49,044 bases of DNA from Bacteroidota bacterium (GCA_018266935.1 JAFDZL010000493.1:1-49044), one strand, 5' to 3'. Shown: positions 31,366-39,953, counted from the first letter of the stretch. Notes: generated from the letters alone by a model not told the origin. Translations and numbers: made by a program.

Positions 31366-32316
31366 ATGGCAAACTGTCACGACCTTTTCCTGGGGTATCA
31401 GGAGGACATCTGTATCGGCAAATCAAAAAAAGACAGGATGGTAGCCTCAAAAGAGGCTTTGAGAAAACGCATCCGCAAATGGTTCAAGGATAATCATTCT
31501 GATTACGAACCAAAATTCTTTATTCAGGGCTCGCATAAAATGAAGTCTGGCATTCGTACCAAAGAAGATATTTGCGACCTGGATGACGGCATCTATTTCT
31601 TCCGGGAGCCGGATGTCACCGCGACCACTTTGCAGAGTTGGGTATGGGATGCTGTAAATGGTTATACGGCTACAACGCCGGAACATCGCAAAAAATGCAT
31701 TCGCTCCATCTTTGCGGGAGATTACGAGGTAGATCATCCGGTCTATTACAAAATCGACGGGCAAGACTATCGTATCGCTGTAAAAGACAATGGGTTTGAA
31801 GATAGCGATCCGAAAGCGATGGTCGAATGGTTCAATGGGAAAAAAGATAAGGATGGCAAGTTGATACTGCACGTCATGTACTTAAAGGGCTGGTGTGATG
31901 AGCGCCGTCACAAAATGCCTAGTGGCTTGGCAATGACGATCCTTGCAGCAAACGCCAAAGACAGAATTGTTTTGAACGACCGGGATGATATTACCTTGCG
32001 CGACATATTGAAGGAAATAAAGAAGGAGCTGGACCGCGACTTCAAATGCATCGTGCCGGCTGTGCCCAAAGACGACCTATTCGCTGGCTATGATGAGACC
32101 CGCAAAAATAATTTCCTCGGCGCTTTGAAGGAATTTATCGATGATGCTGATGCGGCGTTACGGGAGGAGAACCAGCTGACGGCCAGTAAGCTCTGGAAAA
32201 AACATTTGGGGAGCCGGTTCCCAGAGGGCAAAGACGAGAAACAGCAGAACAATAGCCGTGTCGCTGCAGCGGTAGCTGCGGGTGCGGTAAGATCAAATCC
32301 TTGGGCTAATGAATAA
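31366..32316 (+). CDS. CD-NTase (cGAS/DncV-like nucleotidyltransferase) of CBASS
   Basis: A 316-aa cyclic-oligonucleotide synthase. The nucleotidyltransferase signature is visible: 'FFIQGSHKMKSG' (Gly55-Ser56), then 'ICDLDDGIYFF' with the metal-binding Asp71 and Asp73, and Asp123 in 'DYEVDHPVY' as the third acid. On phage infection it should make a cyclic di- or trinucleotide that activates the patatin. The C-terminus is a long Ala-rich, unstructured tail ending NPWANE, as in CD-NTases whose C-terminus is handled by a ubiquitin-like machinery. The stop overlaps the next start (ATGAATAA). The clade and product cannot be set by eye. Confidence 0.85.
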   Translation: MANCHDLFLGYQEDICIGKSKKDRMVASKEALRKRIRKWFKDNHSDYEPKFFIQGSHKMKSGIRTKEDICDLDDGIYFFREPDVTATTLQSWVWDAVNGYTATTPEHRKKCIRSIFAGDYEVDHPVYYKIDGQDYRIAVKDNGFEDSDPKAMVEWFNGKKDKDGKLILHVMYLKGWCDERRHKMPSGLAMTILAANAKDRIVLNDRDDITLRDILKEIKKELDRDFKCIVPAVPKDDLFAGYDETRKNNFLGALKEFIDDADAALREENQLTASKLWKKHLGSRFPEGKDEKQQNNSRVAAAVAAGAVRSNPWANE

Positions 32317-32953
32317 TTTAGCCGTATTCAGGCAGGAAGCTGCAATTTGGTGCGCACAAAACCCGGGCTTTGTGTGCAGCGATAATCAGCAAGGGGTGCC
32401 TGAATTGACGGGAAAGCTGCAATTGTCGGATGGTCAGGGTGAGTGGGTAGACACTTATGAGGTCAGAATCGTTTGCACGCCCGACTATCCGTTAAGTTTC
32501 CCGTTGGTATATGAAACAGGTGGCAGAATACCCATGAACATCGAATGGCATGTTTACCCGGACGGACACGCCTGTATTTGCGCTATTCCGGAGGAAATGA
32601 TTGTTTGCAGTAGAGGTATAACCATGCAAACTTTTATTAATGATTGGATGAGCCCCTACTTTTTTAATCAAAAACATCGGGAAATGCATGGTTTCTTTTT
32701 GAAAGAACGTCCACATGGCCCTGCCGGAAACATCCAATTCTTCCACGAGATATTTAAAACGGATGACCTTCGGTATATCGCTGAGATGCTATTTTATATA
32801 CGTTCAAAACAGGAACCCAACCGTGTTCAGAACTGTTTTTGTGGAAGCGGTGAAAAATATCGGCGATGTCATCGCGACGCCTTCCGTTTGTTCAGGGCAC
32901 TACCCGTAGATAAACTAGATCAATGTATCCGGTTCGTGCAATCCTGGGTATAA
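32309..32953 (+). CDS. E2-like protein with C-terminal SEC-C zinc motif (CBASS type II-short)
   Basis: A 214-aa protein. Residues 1-135 look like a UBC/E2 fold with the block 'YPDGHACICAIPEE', where Cys89 or Cys91 is the likely thioester cysteine. The C-terminal part carries a full SEC-C motif, CFCGSGEKYRRCH (Cys176, Cys178, Cys187, His188), a zinc-binding module. Minimal type II CBASS systems carry an E2 alone, without E1 or JAB genes, and use it to modify or prime the CD-NTase. This operon has that shape. It overlaps the CD-NTase gene by 8 bases. The SEC-C tail could recruit nucleic acid or partner proteins. Confidence 0.75.
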   Translation: MNNLAVFRQEAAIWCAQNPGFVCSDNQQGVPELTGKLQLSDGQGEWVDTYEVRIVCTPDYPLSFPLVYETGGRIPMNIEWHVYPDGHACICAIPEEMIVCSRGITMQTFINDWMSPYFFNQKHREMHGFFLKERPHGPAGNIQFFHEIFKTDDLRYIAEMLFYIRSKQEPNRVQNCFCGSGEKYRRCHRDAFRLFRALPVDKLDQCIRFVQSWV

Positions 32954-33234
32954 CGCCGGAAAAGATTCAGGAACTGGTTATTGAGAGTCAGCAATTAAGA
33001 AACCATATTTCCTGGTTTGCATTTAATTGTTGAATCCTATTCGGCTAATTCCTCCAATGACACTTTGCAAGGATAACATATATGTCCATTCTTTTGATGA
33101 GTTTATTTAAAGTCCAACATGAACGGCTTATTTGAATTTTTTTTTCCGATAAAACAGGTATCGAAATATGTTTATAAATAATTCTAAGAGAAAGCATTTT
33201 GAGCGTCAACAATCAACTGAAAATCAATCAAAAA

Positions 33235-33254
33235 GTTCGACTTTTCGCCGCTTC
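33235..33254 (+). repeat. Right copy of the 20-bp direct repeat flanking the CBASS module
   Basis: Identical to 27993-28012 and in the same orientation. It lies in the 527-bp gene-free stretch (32954-33480) after the E2 gene, a stretch in which I see no gene and no terminator. The two copies are 5.24 kb apart and could be recombination footprints of module gain. Confidence 0.75.
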
Positions 33255-33480
33255 CCTCTACCTTTCGTCAAAAGCAGGAACAACAGTGACGTTGTGAGTA
33301 TGCATTTGGGTTCTGTCCAGCTCCTACCATTCTAAAAACAGTATCGAAAATGACAACCAAAAGGAAAAAGCTCTAAACAATAGATGACTACCTTTTGAGG
33401 AATGCTGGCATTGGGCGTTGGAGAAGGCTTAACGGAGTTAGACTATAATAATAAATTCGTTACTTAGTTTTACTATTTCT

Positions 33481-33795
33481 ATGAAGCTCCAAAATCAAGC
33501 TTTTGGCAAACCGATTCTAGCTAATAAATATTTTTGGGACTTTGATGTCGACCAAATAGACTGGCAAGCATCCTATAAAACAATTATCGCTCGAATAGTT
33601 GAACGTGGTGGAGAAAACGAATGGAACGAGTTGGTGCGCTTTTACGGAAGAGAAACGATAGTGAATACACTGAAAATGGAAATTAATTTCCTCCCAGATT
33701 TCGCTATTACCGCGGCGTCACAATATTTCCAAATTGATAAAGAGGACATGCTGTGTTATATACGTAAACAGTCCAATCCGCCAACCTGGATTTGA
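33481..33795 (+). CDS. DUF6922-like small protein (104 aa)
   Basis: A small cytoplasmic protein that begins 'KLQNQAFGKPILANKYFWDF' and ends with helices 'ETIVNTLKMEINFLPDFAIT' and 'YFQIDKEDMLCYIRKQ'. The F-W-D-x-D/W pattern near residue 18 followed by helices is what I associate with DUF6922, often found as the antitoxin-like partner of a nucleotidyltransferase toxin. Here no partner gene is adjacent, so it may be an orphan. It is the last gene of the island before chromosomal DNA. Confidence 0.6.
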   Translation: MKLQNQAFGKPILANKYFWDFDVDQIDWQASYKTIIARIVERGGENEWNELVRFYGRETIVNTLKMEINFLPDFAITAASQYFQIDKEDMLCYIRKQSNPPTWI

Positions 33796-34041
33796 GCGAA
33801 CCAATCTTACGGTAAGTAATCTGAAACGGGCTATCGATAAAAAAGTAAAAGAACCTTTTTGCAACCTTAAAAAATTGGTATTTTTGACTTGAATTGTAGT
33901 TTTTTGACATCAATTGTATATGCAGCTTTTTTTGAAGTTACAATCACTTGCGTCATTCGTGGCGTACTTTAAAATCTGATTTGTAACTTCCTAATATACT
34001 GGACGTTTCGCACTCGGTTCGGGTCCCGTCCATTCCGCTTA

Positions 34042-34069
34042 AAGGCTTCGCAGACGCGAGGCCTTTTTT
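34042..34069 (+). terminator. Strong intrinsic terminator at the right edge of the island
   Basis: A 10-bp stem (AAGGCTTCGC / GCGAGGCCTT, one G-T wobble), loop AGAC, is followed by a run of six T residues (34064-34069). A second short hairpin, GGACG / CGTCC, lies just upstream at 34001-34031. The pair looks like the 3' end of a small transcript; the nearest plus-strand gene ends at 33795. Between 33796 and 34404 I see no other gene. Confidence 0.75.
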
Positions 34070-34404
34070 GTTTATCTCAGCCCACACTTATTAACAAGAG
34101 TTTTATTATTTTATTGAGCTTCAGGGTTGGCGCCTGCTGGATGGATAAGCCGGTAAAATATATTTCATTCAGCACTGCACACCTTGGCAGTAATTTGGAA
34201 CAATATCTTTATGGGAGGTCACGCTGGCTATTGCCGCAGGCGTTTCGACGGGTTTGTTGACCTTTGTGTCGCTGAAGATGGGCAGGGCAGCGAAATAACA
34301 TCGCATGACGGCCAGGCTTAAAAAAAGCATTATGAACTAAATGGTTTAACATTAAAATATTTGTATCTTTATATACATATTTACCGTTAAACACGTGTAA
34401 TTAT

Positions 34405-34566
34405 ATGATGAAGTGTTTGGTGTATGCAGCATTTATTATATTGATGCCGGTTTGCCTGGCTTCGTGCAAAGCTCAGAGCCGCCAATACGCCAAACAAAGC
34501 ATAAAATCAGGCACATATGTGCAGGGCGGTTATTCGGCCGTGCATGATCGCCCGCCGATCAATTGA
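34405..34566 (+). CDS. Small predicted lipoprotein (53 aa)
   Basis: A short frame with a lipoprotein signal: MMKCLVYAAFIILMPVCLASC, lipobox LASC with Cys21. A short hydrophilic mature part follows (KAQSRQYAKQSIKSGTYVQG, ending HDRPPIN). The mature peptide would be only 33 residues and would sit in the outer membrane. It overlaps no real gene and has an A/T-rich leader. No family is recognised. Confidence 0.6.
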   Translation: MMKCLVYAAFIILMPVCLASCKAQSRQYAKQSIKSGTYVQGGYSAVHDRPPIN

Positions 34567-34675
34567 AATGTGCTGCGTGAACAAGAATATATTGCCGGGC
34601 AGTCCCCCTGTAGTGCCCGGCGGATTTAAACTTTTGTTTTTTTTAATATATTTGAATATTATTCACGATAATAAT

Positions 34676-35056
34676 ATGACGATCAATAAGCCGGGAAAAA
34701 TATCGAACGCCAGGAGCGTGATGGTATTAGTTCTGGCGGTTGTCTATTTGCTCGTATCAGGCACCCATCTTTTCTTAGCGAAAAAGCATTCGTCCAAATC
34801 CGCGCATCATTACAATTCTATCTTCAAAAGAAAACACGGCAGCCGTGCTGCTATTGTTCAGCGGGTTGATAAAACTGTCAGGGAAAGAAATAAGAAAGTA
34901 ATCAACCGGGGGTCGCAGAGCCCGCCCAAGGTCGCTGCGTTTGCTACATACTATGCTACTGTAAAGTCTCCGGTTATAAAATCTCCACCCTATATTTACC
35001 TCCACTGGATCGATCACCATCAGAGCTTTCTGAAAAACCGGGTCTTTAGGATCTGA
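34676..35056 (+). CDS. Hypothetical membrane-anchored basic protein (126 aa)
   Basis: The start is taken at MTINKPGKIS (34676), after an A/T-rich leader. The frame is open upstream, but that part looks random. One hydrophobic segment, about residues 15-35 (SVMVLVLAVVYLLVSGTHLF), is a signal anchor. The remaining 90 residues are basic (HHYNSIFKRKHGSRAAIVQR) and end with an aromatic patch (YIYLHWIDHHQSFL). It is probably exported or inserted with its C-terminus outside. No family is recognised. Confidence 0.6.
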   Translation: MTINKPGKISNARSVMVLVLAVVYLLVSGTHLFLAKKHSSKSAHHYNSIFKRKHGSRAAIVQRVDKTVRERNKKVINRGSQSPPKVAAFATYYATVKSPVIKSPPYIYLHWIDHHQSFLKNRVFRI

Positions 35057-35277
35057 CCAACACATCGTTAAGGGGTTAGCTGTTTAAGCGGTAATGCGTT
35101 TGCGTGTCTATTTTGTCTGTTTCGGACGATGGCCACAGCAATCTATTATCGGCGTTTTCAAATGGCAGCCTCTATGGTTTCCCTAACTTATCAAACTGTA
35201 TGATGCTTTTACTAAGTGTTAATAGCATCATATTGGCTTTTAGGAAATATGTGTTGATCAGCTGATAGACTAATTAA

Positions 35278-35499
35278 ATGGAAAAAGAGACCATTATCTT
35301 GTTACTAACGAGTATAAACGAAAAAAATCGAATAGACGTGCCTTTGCCGACCGATCAAATAATTGATGCGATTCGCTTTGCCACGGCCAAAGACCTGGTT
35401 ACAAGAACAGATCAGGGTAATTTCCTGCTTTCAACCCGGGGACTTTCCCTGGTAAATAACGAACTGCCGTGGGAAAAGATCGTAGCAGGCATTAGCTGA
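35278..35499 (+). CDS. Hypothetical protein (73 aa), winged-helix-like
   Basis: A small cytoplasmic protein. The pattern helix 'EKETIILLLTSI', helix 'TDQIIDAIRFATAKDLVTRT' and strand pair 'GNFLLSTRGLSLVNN' resembles a mini winged helix. It starts with a clear ATG after an A/T-rich leader. The family is unknown. It lies 32 bases before a zinc-ribbon gene. Confidence 0.55.
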   Translation: MEKETIILLLTSINEKNRIDVPLPTDQIIDAIRFATAKDLVTRTDQGNFLLSTRGLSLVNNELPWEKIVAGIS

Positions 35500-35531
35500 T
35501 AAGAATGAATTAAGGGTAAACAAATTTAGAA

Positions 35532-35726
35532 ATGCCGATAAAAAACGATAGCGGCTTTTTAAGCAATACAAAGTGTTCCAGGTGCGGCCGGTATTTCCAA
35601 TACCGGCAACCCAGGCACTTTGCCATTCGCTACCTCCTTTTTTTTCTGCCATTGAGAAGATATTACTGCGGTCATTGCCTTAGCAGTCGGTATGTTTGGC
35701 GTCGCGGCAGGAACCGGCACGAGTGA
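35532..35726 (+). CDS. Small zinc-ribbon-like protein (64 aa)
   Basis: Two Cys pairs, CSRCGRYF (residues 15-18) and CGHC (46-49), frame a hydrophobic, basic middle (FAIRYLLFFLPLRRYY). This suggests a zinc ribbon, possibly membrane-associated. It ends RRGRNRHE. The pattern is plausible but the protein is short and no family is recognised. Confidence 0.5.
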   Translation: MPIKNDSGFLSNTKCSRCGRYFQYRQPRHFAIRYLLFFLPLRRYYCGHCLSSRYVWRRGRNRHE

Positions 35727-36065
35727 TCGCAGGGCCGGGTTGCCTTAAACGCTGCCGGGAGTGACAAAAGAGATTGTTATAACTCTCCCTCAAAGAGTTG
35801 CAAAACGCCGCAAAGTGTATTTCTTCCATGTATTGGGGAAACAATTCCCCTGAATCCCCATTTGCGCGAATAGTAACAATTATGCCTAATAATTAATTGG
35901 CATTTAACTTCCGTTTATTGATAGTCTTCACAATATGCTGTTATTCTGTGGGGTATAATAGTTAACTAAAGCTTAAAGTTTAAGGCTCAGGTTGGATAGC
36001 GCATCATACCGTACACATGGTATAATAATTGGCTGATATGTGGTACCCTAATTATGTAAAATAAA
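35727..36065. other. 339-bp gene-free stretch
   Basis: A/T-rich DNA before the lipoprotein at 36066. I see no gene, RNA gene or terminator; the promoter of the lipoprotein is presumably here but no clear TTG/TAnnTTTG pair is visible. Confidence 0.5.
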
Positions 36066-36869
36066 ATGGAACGGAAACCTGAAAAAACACAAAAAGTAAC
36101 CAGAACATTCACCAAACTGGCGCTGCCTTTACTGGCCTGCGCAGTGATGCTCTATACTTCGTGCCGCAAAACCGAGAACGCTCCGGCGCCGGTAAATAAA
36201 GCGGGACAAACCACCACACCAACCAACGCTGCGCTGGCAAAACAGATAGCGATGAACCTGGCGCACTCTGTTAGCGGCAGATTCGGCGGTATAAACCTGA
36301 TGGGCGGCATGAATTCGCTCTCGCTGGGTCAGCATAACGCCGGGCTGGAGAACCCCCTGCTTTGCGGCTTGTTCACCGACTCATTGGTAGATCTCAACTC
36401 TACACAAGGCGACACTACTACGCACATTGGCGGTAACCAGACTTTCTTCTTCAACTGCGACAGCGGCAAGACCAAGGGTTACGTTGCCTACGATTCGCTG
36501 AACACCACACGCAAAGTGCCCAACGGCTGGTACCAGGGCTTTTACGTGAAGCAGGCCTATACGATCAAATGTCTCGACTCCAGGAACCGCTTTATCGGCG
36601 TAAACGGCGACAACTACTTTTACCAGTACATGAACCTGATCTGCGATTGCGGCAAAAACGTTGTCGATATAGAGAATTGCAACTTTGTACTGAACAACCT
36701 GAAGATCTGTTTAGACTGTAGTGATATTGTGAGCGGTACGGCAACCTTTACCGCCTACGGCGAAGGCTGGCACGTGTCGGGTACGCTGGAATTTATCGGC
36801 AACCACACGGCAAACGTAACCATCGGCGGCGATACCTTCCAGATCAATACGCTGGATTACAGTTGGTAA
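36066..36869 (+). CDS. Secreted lipoprotein of unknown function (267 aa)
   Basis: An exported protein with a long N-terminal signal and lipobox (LACAVMLYTSC, Cys33). A Pro/Thr-rich linker follows, then a beta-rich domain with about ten cysteines (LLCGLF, FFNCDSG, LICDCGKN, ENCNFV, KICLDCSD). The paired cysteines point to disulphides outside the cytoplasm. The repeated 'GTATFTAYGEGWHVSGTLEF' strands suggest a jelly-roll or lipocalin-like fold. No family is recognised. It ends in a strong terminator. Confidence 0.7.
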   Translation: MERKPEKTQKVTRTFTKLALPLLACAVMLYTSCRKTENAPAPVNKAGQTTTPTNAALAKQIAMNLAHSVSGRFGGINLMGGMNSLSLGQHNAGLENPLLCGLFTDSLVDLNSTQGDTTTHIGGNQTFFFNCDSGKTKGYVAYDSLNTTRKVPNGWYQGFYVKQAYTIKCLDSRNRFIGVNGDNYFYQYMNLICDCGKNVVDIENCNFVLNNLKICLDCSDIVSGTATFTAYGEGWHVSGTLEFIGNHTANVTIGGDTFQINTLDYSW

Positions 36870-36942
36870 TTAATCAGAGCCAGAACAAAGTTCAAAAACA
36901 TACAAACCAAACCCAAAAGAAAGCGATATAGATAGAGGACGA

Positions 36943-36973
36943 AGGACTGCGGAGCGATCTGCGGTCCTTTTTT
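36943..36973 (+). terminator. Intrinsic terminator after the lipoprotein gene
   Basis: An 8-bp stem AGGACTGC / GCGGTCCT (one wobble), with a 10-base loop, is followed by a T6 run. Confidence 0.8.
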
Positions 36974-37026
36974 GTTTTTGGGGCGTGATGCCGGGTGCCG
37001 AATAGAGGCGCCGTTCTGTCGTTTAC

Positions 37027-39003
37027 TCACTTCTTTACCAACCTCACAAGGAACCCGCCACCCGGCGCAAGTTTAATCTTTAACGAATCACCTTTTTTGA
37101 CATTGCCTTCGCTGATCAAATAATCCGCCGGGTAACGATCAGCGTTTACGCCGTCTTTACAGACGGTTACGGTATAATTCGCATTCTCCTCCAGGAAATC
37201 AAATTTCAGTTCAATTTCGCGCGGCGTCCAGTTACTCATTCCGCCGATGTACCAATTGGCGCCGTGCTGCCGGGCGGTGACGATGAATTCACCCACTTTG
37301 CCATCGATCACATGGGTTTGGTCCCAGGTGGTCGGCAGGCTGCCCAGTAATTCCATGAACTTAGGTTCGAGCAAGGCCTGGGAGGGGTTCCCCGAGAATA
37401 TCTGCATCGGGTTGTCATACACCACGAACATGGCCAGCTGGTGGCAGCGCGTTCCCTGGCTCATGGGCATACCTTCTATCATTCGGAAGCCTTTTTGCGA
37501 GGCATTATTCAGCAAGCCCGGCTCATAATCGAACGAACCCGCCAGCATGCGTGTGAAAGGCAGCGTAACGTCGTGTGCGGGCGTCACCTTGTCGCTCCAG
37601 ATATTATACTCGGAGCCCATCACCCCTTCGCGCGTGATGTTATTGGGATATGTGCGATTGAAACCCTTAGGCGGATAAGCGCCGTGGTACATGATCATGA
37701 TGTGATGTTCGGCGCAGGCTTTGGCGATGCGATGATAAAAGTTTACCGTTTTCTGGTCATCCCGGTCTATGAAGTCGGTCATGATGAAATCTACGCCCCA
37801 TTTGTTGAACCGGTCGAGCGCGCTGTCCAATTGCCTGTTCAACGCATAAGATAGCGTCCACATGCTTAACTTGATACCCTTCTCTTTGGCATAAGCCACC
37901 AGCGTATCCATATTGATGTCGGGATTCATTTTGAACAGGTCGGCGGCATCGCTCCAGCCTGCGTCCATCATGATTCGGTCGAAGCCGAAGCGTTTGGCAA
38001 AATCGATATAATACTTGTAGCTGGCAGTGTTTACGCCCGACCGGAACGGCACATTGAACAGGTTTACGTTGACGATCCATTCGTCCGTAGCTTTACCCGG
38101 ATGCACCCAATCGGCATCGCCAATGCGCGAGGGCGAAGCCAGCCGATATACGATGTCGTTGGAAGGAAGTTCTTTGTCTTCATCGGCTATCATCAGCACC
38201 CGCCATGGGAATGAACGTGTGCCTTTGGTTCGGGCGATATAGCCGGCTCTTTTGGTGACGACCAATTCGGGGTATTCACCCCCAGTTAACTTTTCTTGGA
38301 GAGGGTAATGGGCGAATCTGGCGTCAAGCTCTGATGAAGCCGTCCCGCCAAGGAACATGCCCGGATAATCCTCAAGGTCCGATTCAACTACGGCGACCTT
38401 CGGGCCGCCTGGTTCGGTTACAAGTATAGGCGTGTAGCCGATGGTTCCGGGAGCTACAGAATCAAGCATTTTCAGCGGGTATTGTTCCTCGTAGCTGGTG
38501 TGAAAAACATCTGCGTCATCTCGTTTGTGAACAGCCGGGAACCATGCGGCAGAAGAATTTGCAAAGCGGAATTTCGCAACCTCACTCTGAACGATAATAG
38601 AATCTCTGAATGATGTGAGGAAACGATAAGCGACGCCATCGTCATAAGCGCGGAACTCCACCCTATAAGGTTTGCTGAAAGTGATCGTAAGCAGATTGTA
38701 GTCGTCCCTGATCTTTTTGCGCTTTTCGGGCGCAGGCGATATGATCACATCATTGACGGATTTCCTGGCTGAGGACCGGATCCGGTTGCCCGCGGAAAAA
38801 CCAGGGCCATTTTCCAGCAACATATTGGCCTCAGACGGCTGCAGGATAAGTGTGCCATGCTCATAAACGGCGTACCTCATGTCTTTGTCAAACCACACTT
38901 TTACGCAGATCTTTCCTGAAGGTGAACAAACAGTCAATGTATCGGCGCTTTTAGCCACATAAGAGATCGACAAAAGGGCAAGCCAAAGGAGGTATCTTTT
39001 CAT
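37027..39003 (-). CDS. Glycoside hydrolase family 97 (alpha-glucosidase/alpha-galactosidase-like)
   Basis: A 658-aa exported glycosidase. The signal peptide covers residues 1-19. An N-terminal beta-sandwich (to about 270) precedes a TIM barrel with 'RIMMDAGWSD', 'KLSMWTLSYALNRQLD', and the segment 'VDFIMTDFIDRDDQ' where Asp410 stands at the place of the nucleophile in retaining GH97 members. Glu465 in 'VMGSEYN' is the likely acid/base. That favours the retaining (galactosidase-type) subgroup over the inverting SusB type. A C-terminal beta domain follows. It stands alone, with no SusC/SusD genes next to it. The substrate is not certain. Confidence 0.85.
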   Translation of the reverse strand: MKRYLLWLALLSISYVAKSADTLTVCSPSGKICVKVWFDKDMRYAVYEHGTLILQPSEANMLLENGPGFSAGNRIRSSARKSVNDVIISPAPEKRKKIRDDYNLLTITFSKPYRVEFRAYDDGVAYRFLTSFRDSIIVQSEVAKFRFANSSAAWFPAVHKRDDADVFHTSYEEQYPLKMLDSVAPGTIGYTPILVTEPGGPKVAVVESDLEDYPGMFLGGTASSELDARFAHYPLQEKLTGGEYPELVVTKRAGYIARTKGTRSFPWRVLMIADEDKELPSNDIVYRLASPSRIGDADWVHPGKATDEWIVNVNLFNVPFRSGVNTASYKYYIDFAKRFGFDRIMMDAGWSDAADLFKMNPDINMDTLVAYAKEKGIKLSMWTLSYALNRQLDSALDRFNKWGVDFIMTDFIDRDDQKTVNFYHRIAKACAEHHIMIMYHGAYPPKGFNRTYPNNITREGVMGSEYNIWSDKVTPAHDVTLPFTRMLAGSFDYEPGLLNNASQKGFRMIEGMPMSQGTRCHQLAMFVVYDNPMQIFSGNPSQALLEPKFMELLGSLPTTWDQTHVIDGKVGEFIVTARQHGANWYIGGMSNWTPREIELKFDFLEENANYTVTVCKDGVNADRYPADYLISEGNVKKGDSLKIKLAPGGGFLVRLVKK

Positions 39004-39090
39004 AAAGCGACAAGCGGGTGATTTATAATACCGAAAGTTAGGTATTTATATGACGGGCTGAACCGTTTTTACAAAATAAGGCGAGCCTCC

Positions 39091-39155
39091 GGCTCTGAGC
39101 CTGTGTAAGAGGCGTAGCCTCGGCCGATCTTGTAACAACGGATTTTAATCCGTTG
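39091..39155. repeat. REP-like cluster of small palindromes
   Basis: Three short hairpins lie in a row in the gap between the GH97 and DnaJ-like genes: GAGCC-TCC-GGCTC, GAGGC-GTA-GCCTC and the longer CAACGGATT-TT-AATCCGTTG (39136-39155, 9-bp arms). This pattern resembles extragenic palindromic repeats scattered in Bacteroidota chromosomes. Whether it recurs elsewhere cannot be judged from one window. Confidence 0.5.
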
Positions 39156-39169
39156 AAAACCGAAAGCCA

Positions 39170-39880
39170 CTAATGTTCCACCGCGCTTTTGATCACATAA
39201 CCATCCTGCCCGTTGAAGCTTACCTTGTACCAATCCGCACCTTTTTGCAGTACGCGCACTTCAGTAGCGTCGGGAAGTTTGGCCAGGACAGCAGAACCGT
39301 AATCGGGTGATCGATGGAGATAAATGATACCGGTAACGTTGGCATGGAGCATTGTTGTATAAGTTGAGTCAGGTGGAACGGGCGTCGCCGGATGAGCGGC
39401 GGGAACGGTTTTTACTGCAGCCGGTGCTTCTGCCTGTTTTTCTTTGGCTTTGGCAGGAGCAATCACAAACTTATGGTGCTTTTTAGCATGGCCCGGCATT
39501 GCTGATGCAGCAACTGTGGTTTGCGTCGTTGGTTGAGACGTGGTATTCTTAGGATGCCCTTGCAGGTTTCGCATAACGTACGCTGCAAATAATCCGGTTA
39601 CTACAAGGAAAGTCAGCGTAACAGCAACGTTGATGTATTTGAGCCGAAACGCCGCAAGGTGGCGTCTTTGAGAGCGCCGCAAAGCTGTATCATATTTGCG
39701 GCGACGGCGCTCATCGCGCAGGATGTCGTAGGCTTCGGTGATCTCGCAGAAGTGCGCATTCATGAATGCGTCCTGCTCATCCATAAACTTGCGCGCAAGC
39801 TTCTGGTAGGCCGCCTCAATCTCGTCGGTGCCGGCGTCGCTGGCGGTTCCGAGGATGTAGTAAAAGTCCTTCATACTCAA
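39170..39880 (-). CDS. DnaJ-like membrane protein with SH3 domain
   Basis: A 236-aa protein with three parts. Residues 1-65 resemble a J domain (FYYILGTASDAGTDEIEAAY ... EITEAYDILRDERRRRKYD). A membrane segment spans about 83-103 (INVAVTLTFLVVTGLFAAYV). After a Thr/Pro/Ala-rich linker, a C-terminal bacterial SH3 domain follows (VTGIIYLHRSPDYG ... VRVLQKGADWYKVSFNGQDG). The HPD tripeptide needed to stimulate DnaK is absent; residues 33-35 read MDE. It is unlikely to be a DnaK co-chaperone and may be a structural or envelope protein. It lies alone, 73 bases before the GNAT gene on the same strand. Confidence 0.75.
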   Translation of the reverse strand: MSMKDFYYILGTASDAGTDEIEAAYQKLARKFMDEQDAFMNAHFCEITEAYDILRDERRRRKYDTALRRSQRRHLAAFRLKYINVAVTLTFLVVTGLFAAYVMRNLQGHPKNTTSQPTTQTTVAASAMPGHAKKHHKFVIAPAKAKEKQAEAPAAVKTVPAAHPATPVPPDSTYTTMLHANVTGIIYLHRSPDYGSAVLAKLPDATEVRVLQKGADWYKVSFNGQDGYVIKSAVEH

Positions 39881-39953
39881 CGATTGTTGGATGGCCTTTC
39901 ACCGTGAAAGTTTAATATAAAATTAGGAATTTTGATAACCTGCGGTCAATAGA

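Noticed and set aside
33991-34041. Possible 3' half of a tRNA (GGTTCGGGTCCCG) as an attachment site
   Set aside because: The putative T-arm does not pair over five bases, the conserved A58 is missing, and no matching 5' part is present.
34517-34675. N-terminal extension of the 126-aa membrane protein
   Set aside because: The extension overlaps the small lipoprotein frame and has random composition; MTINKPGKIS is preceded by an A/T-rich leader and directly precedes the anchor.
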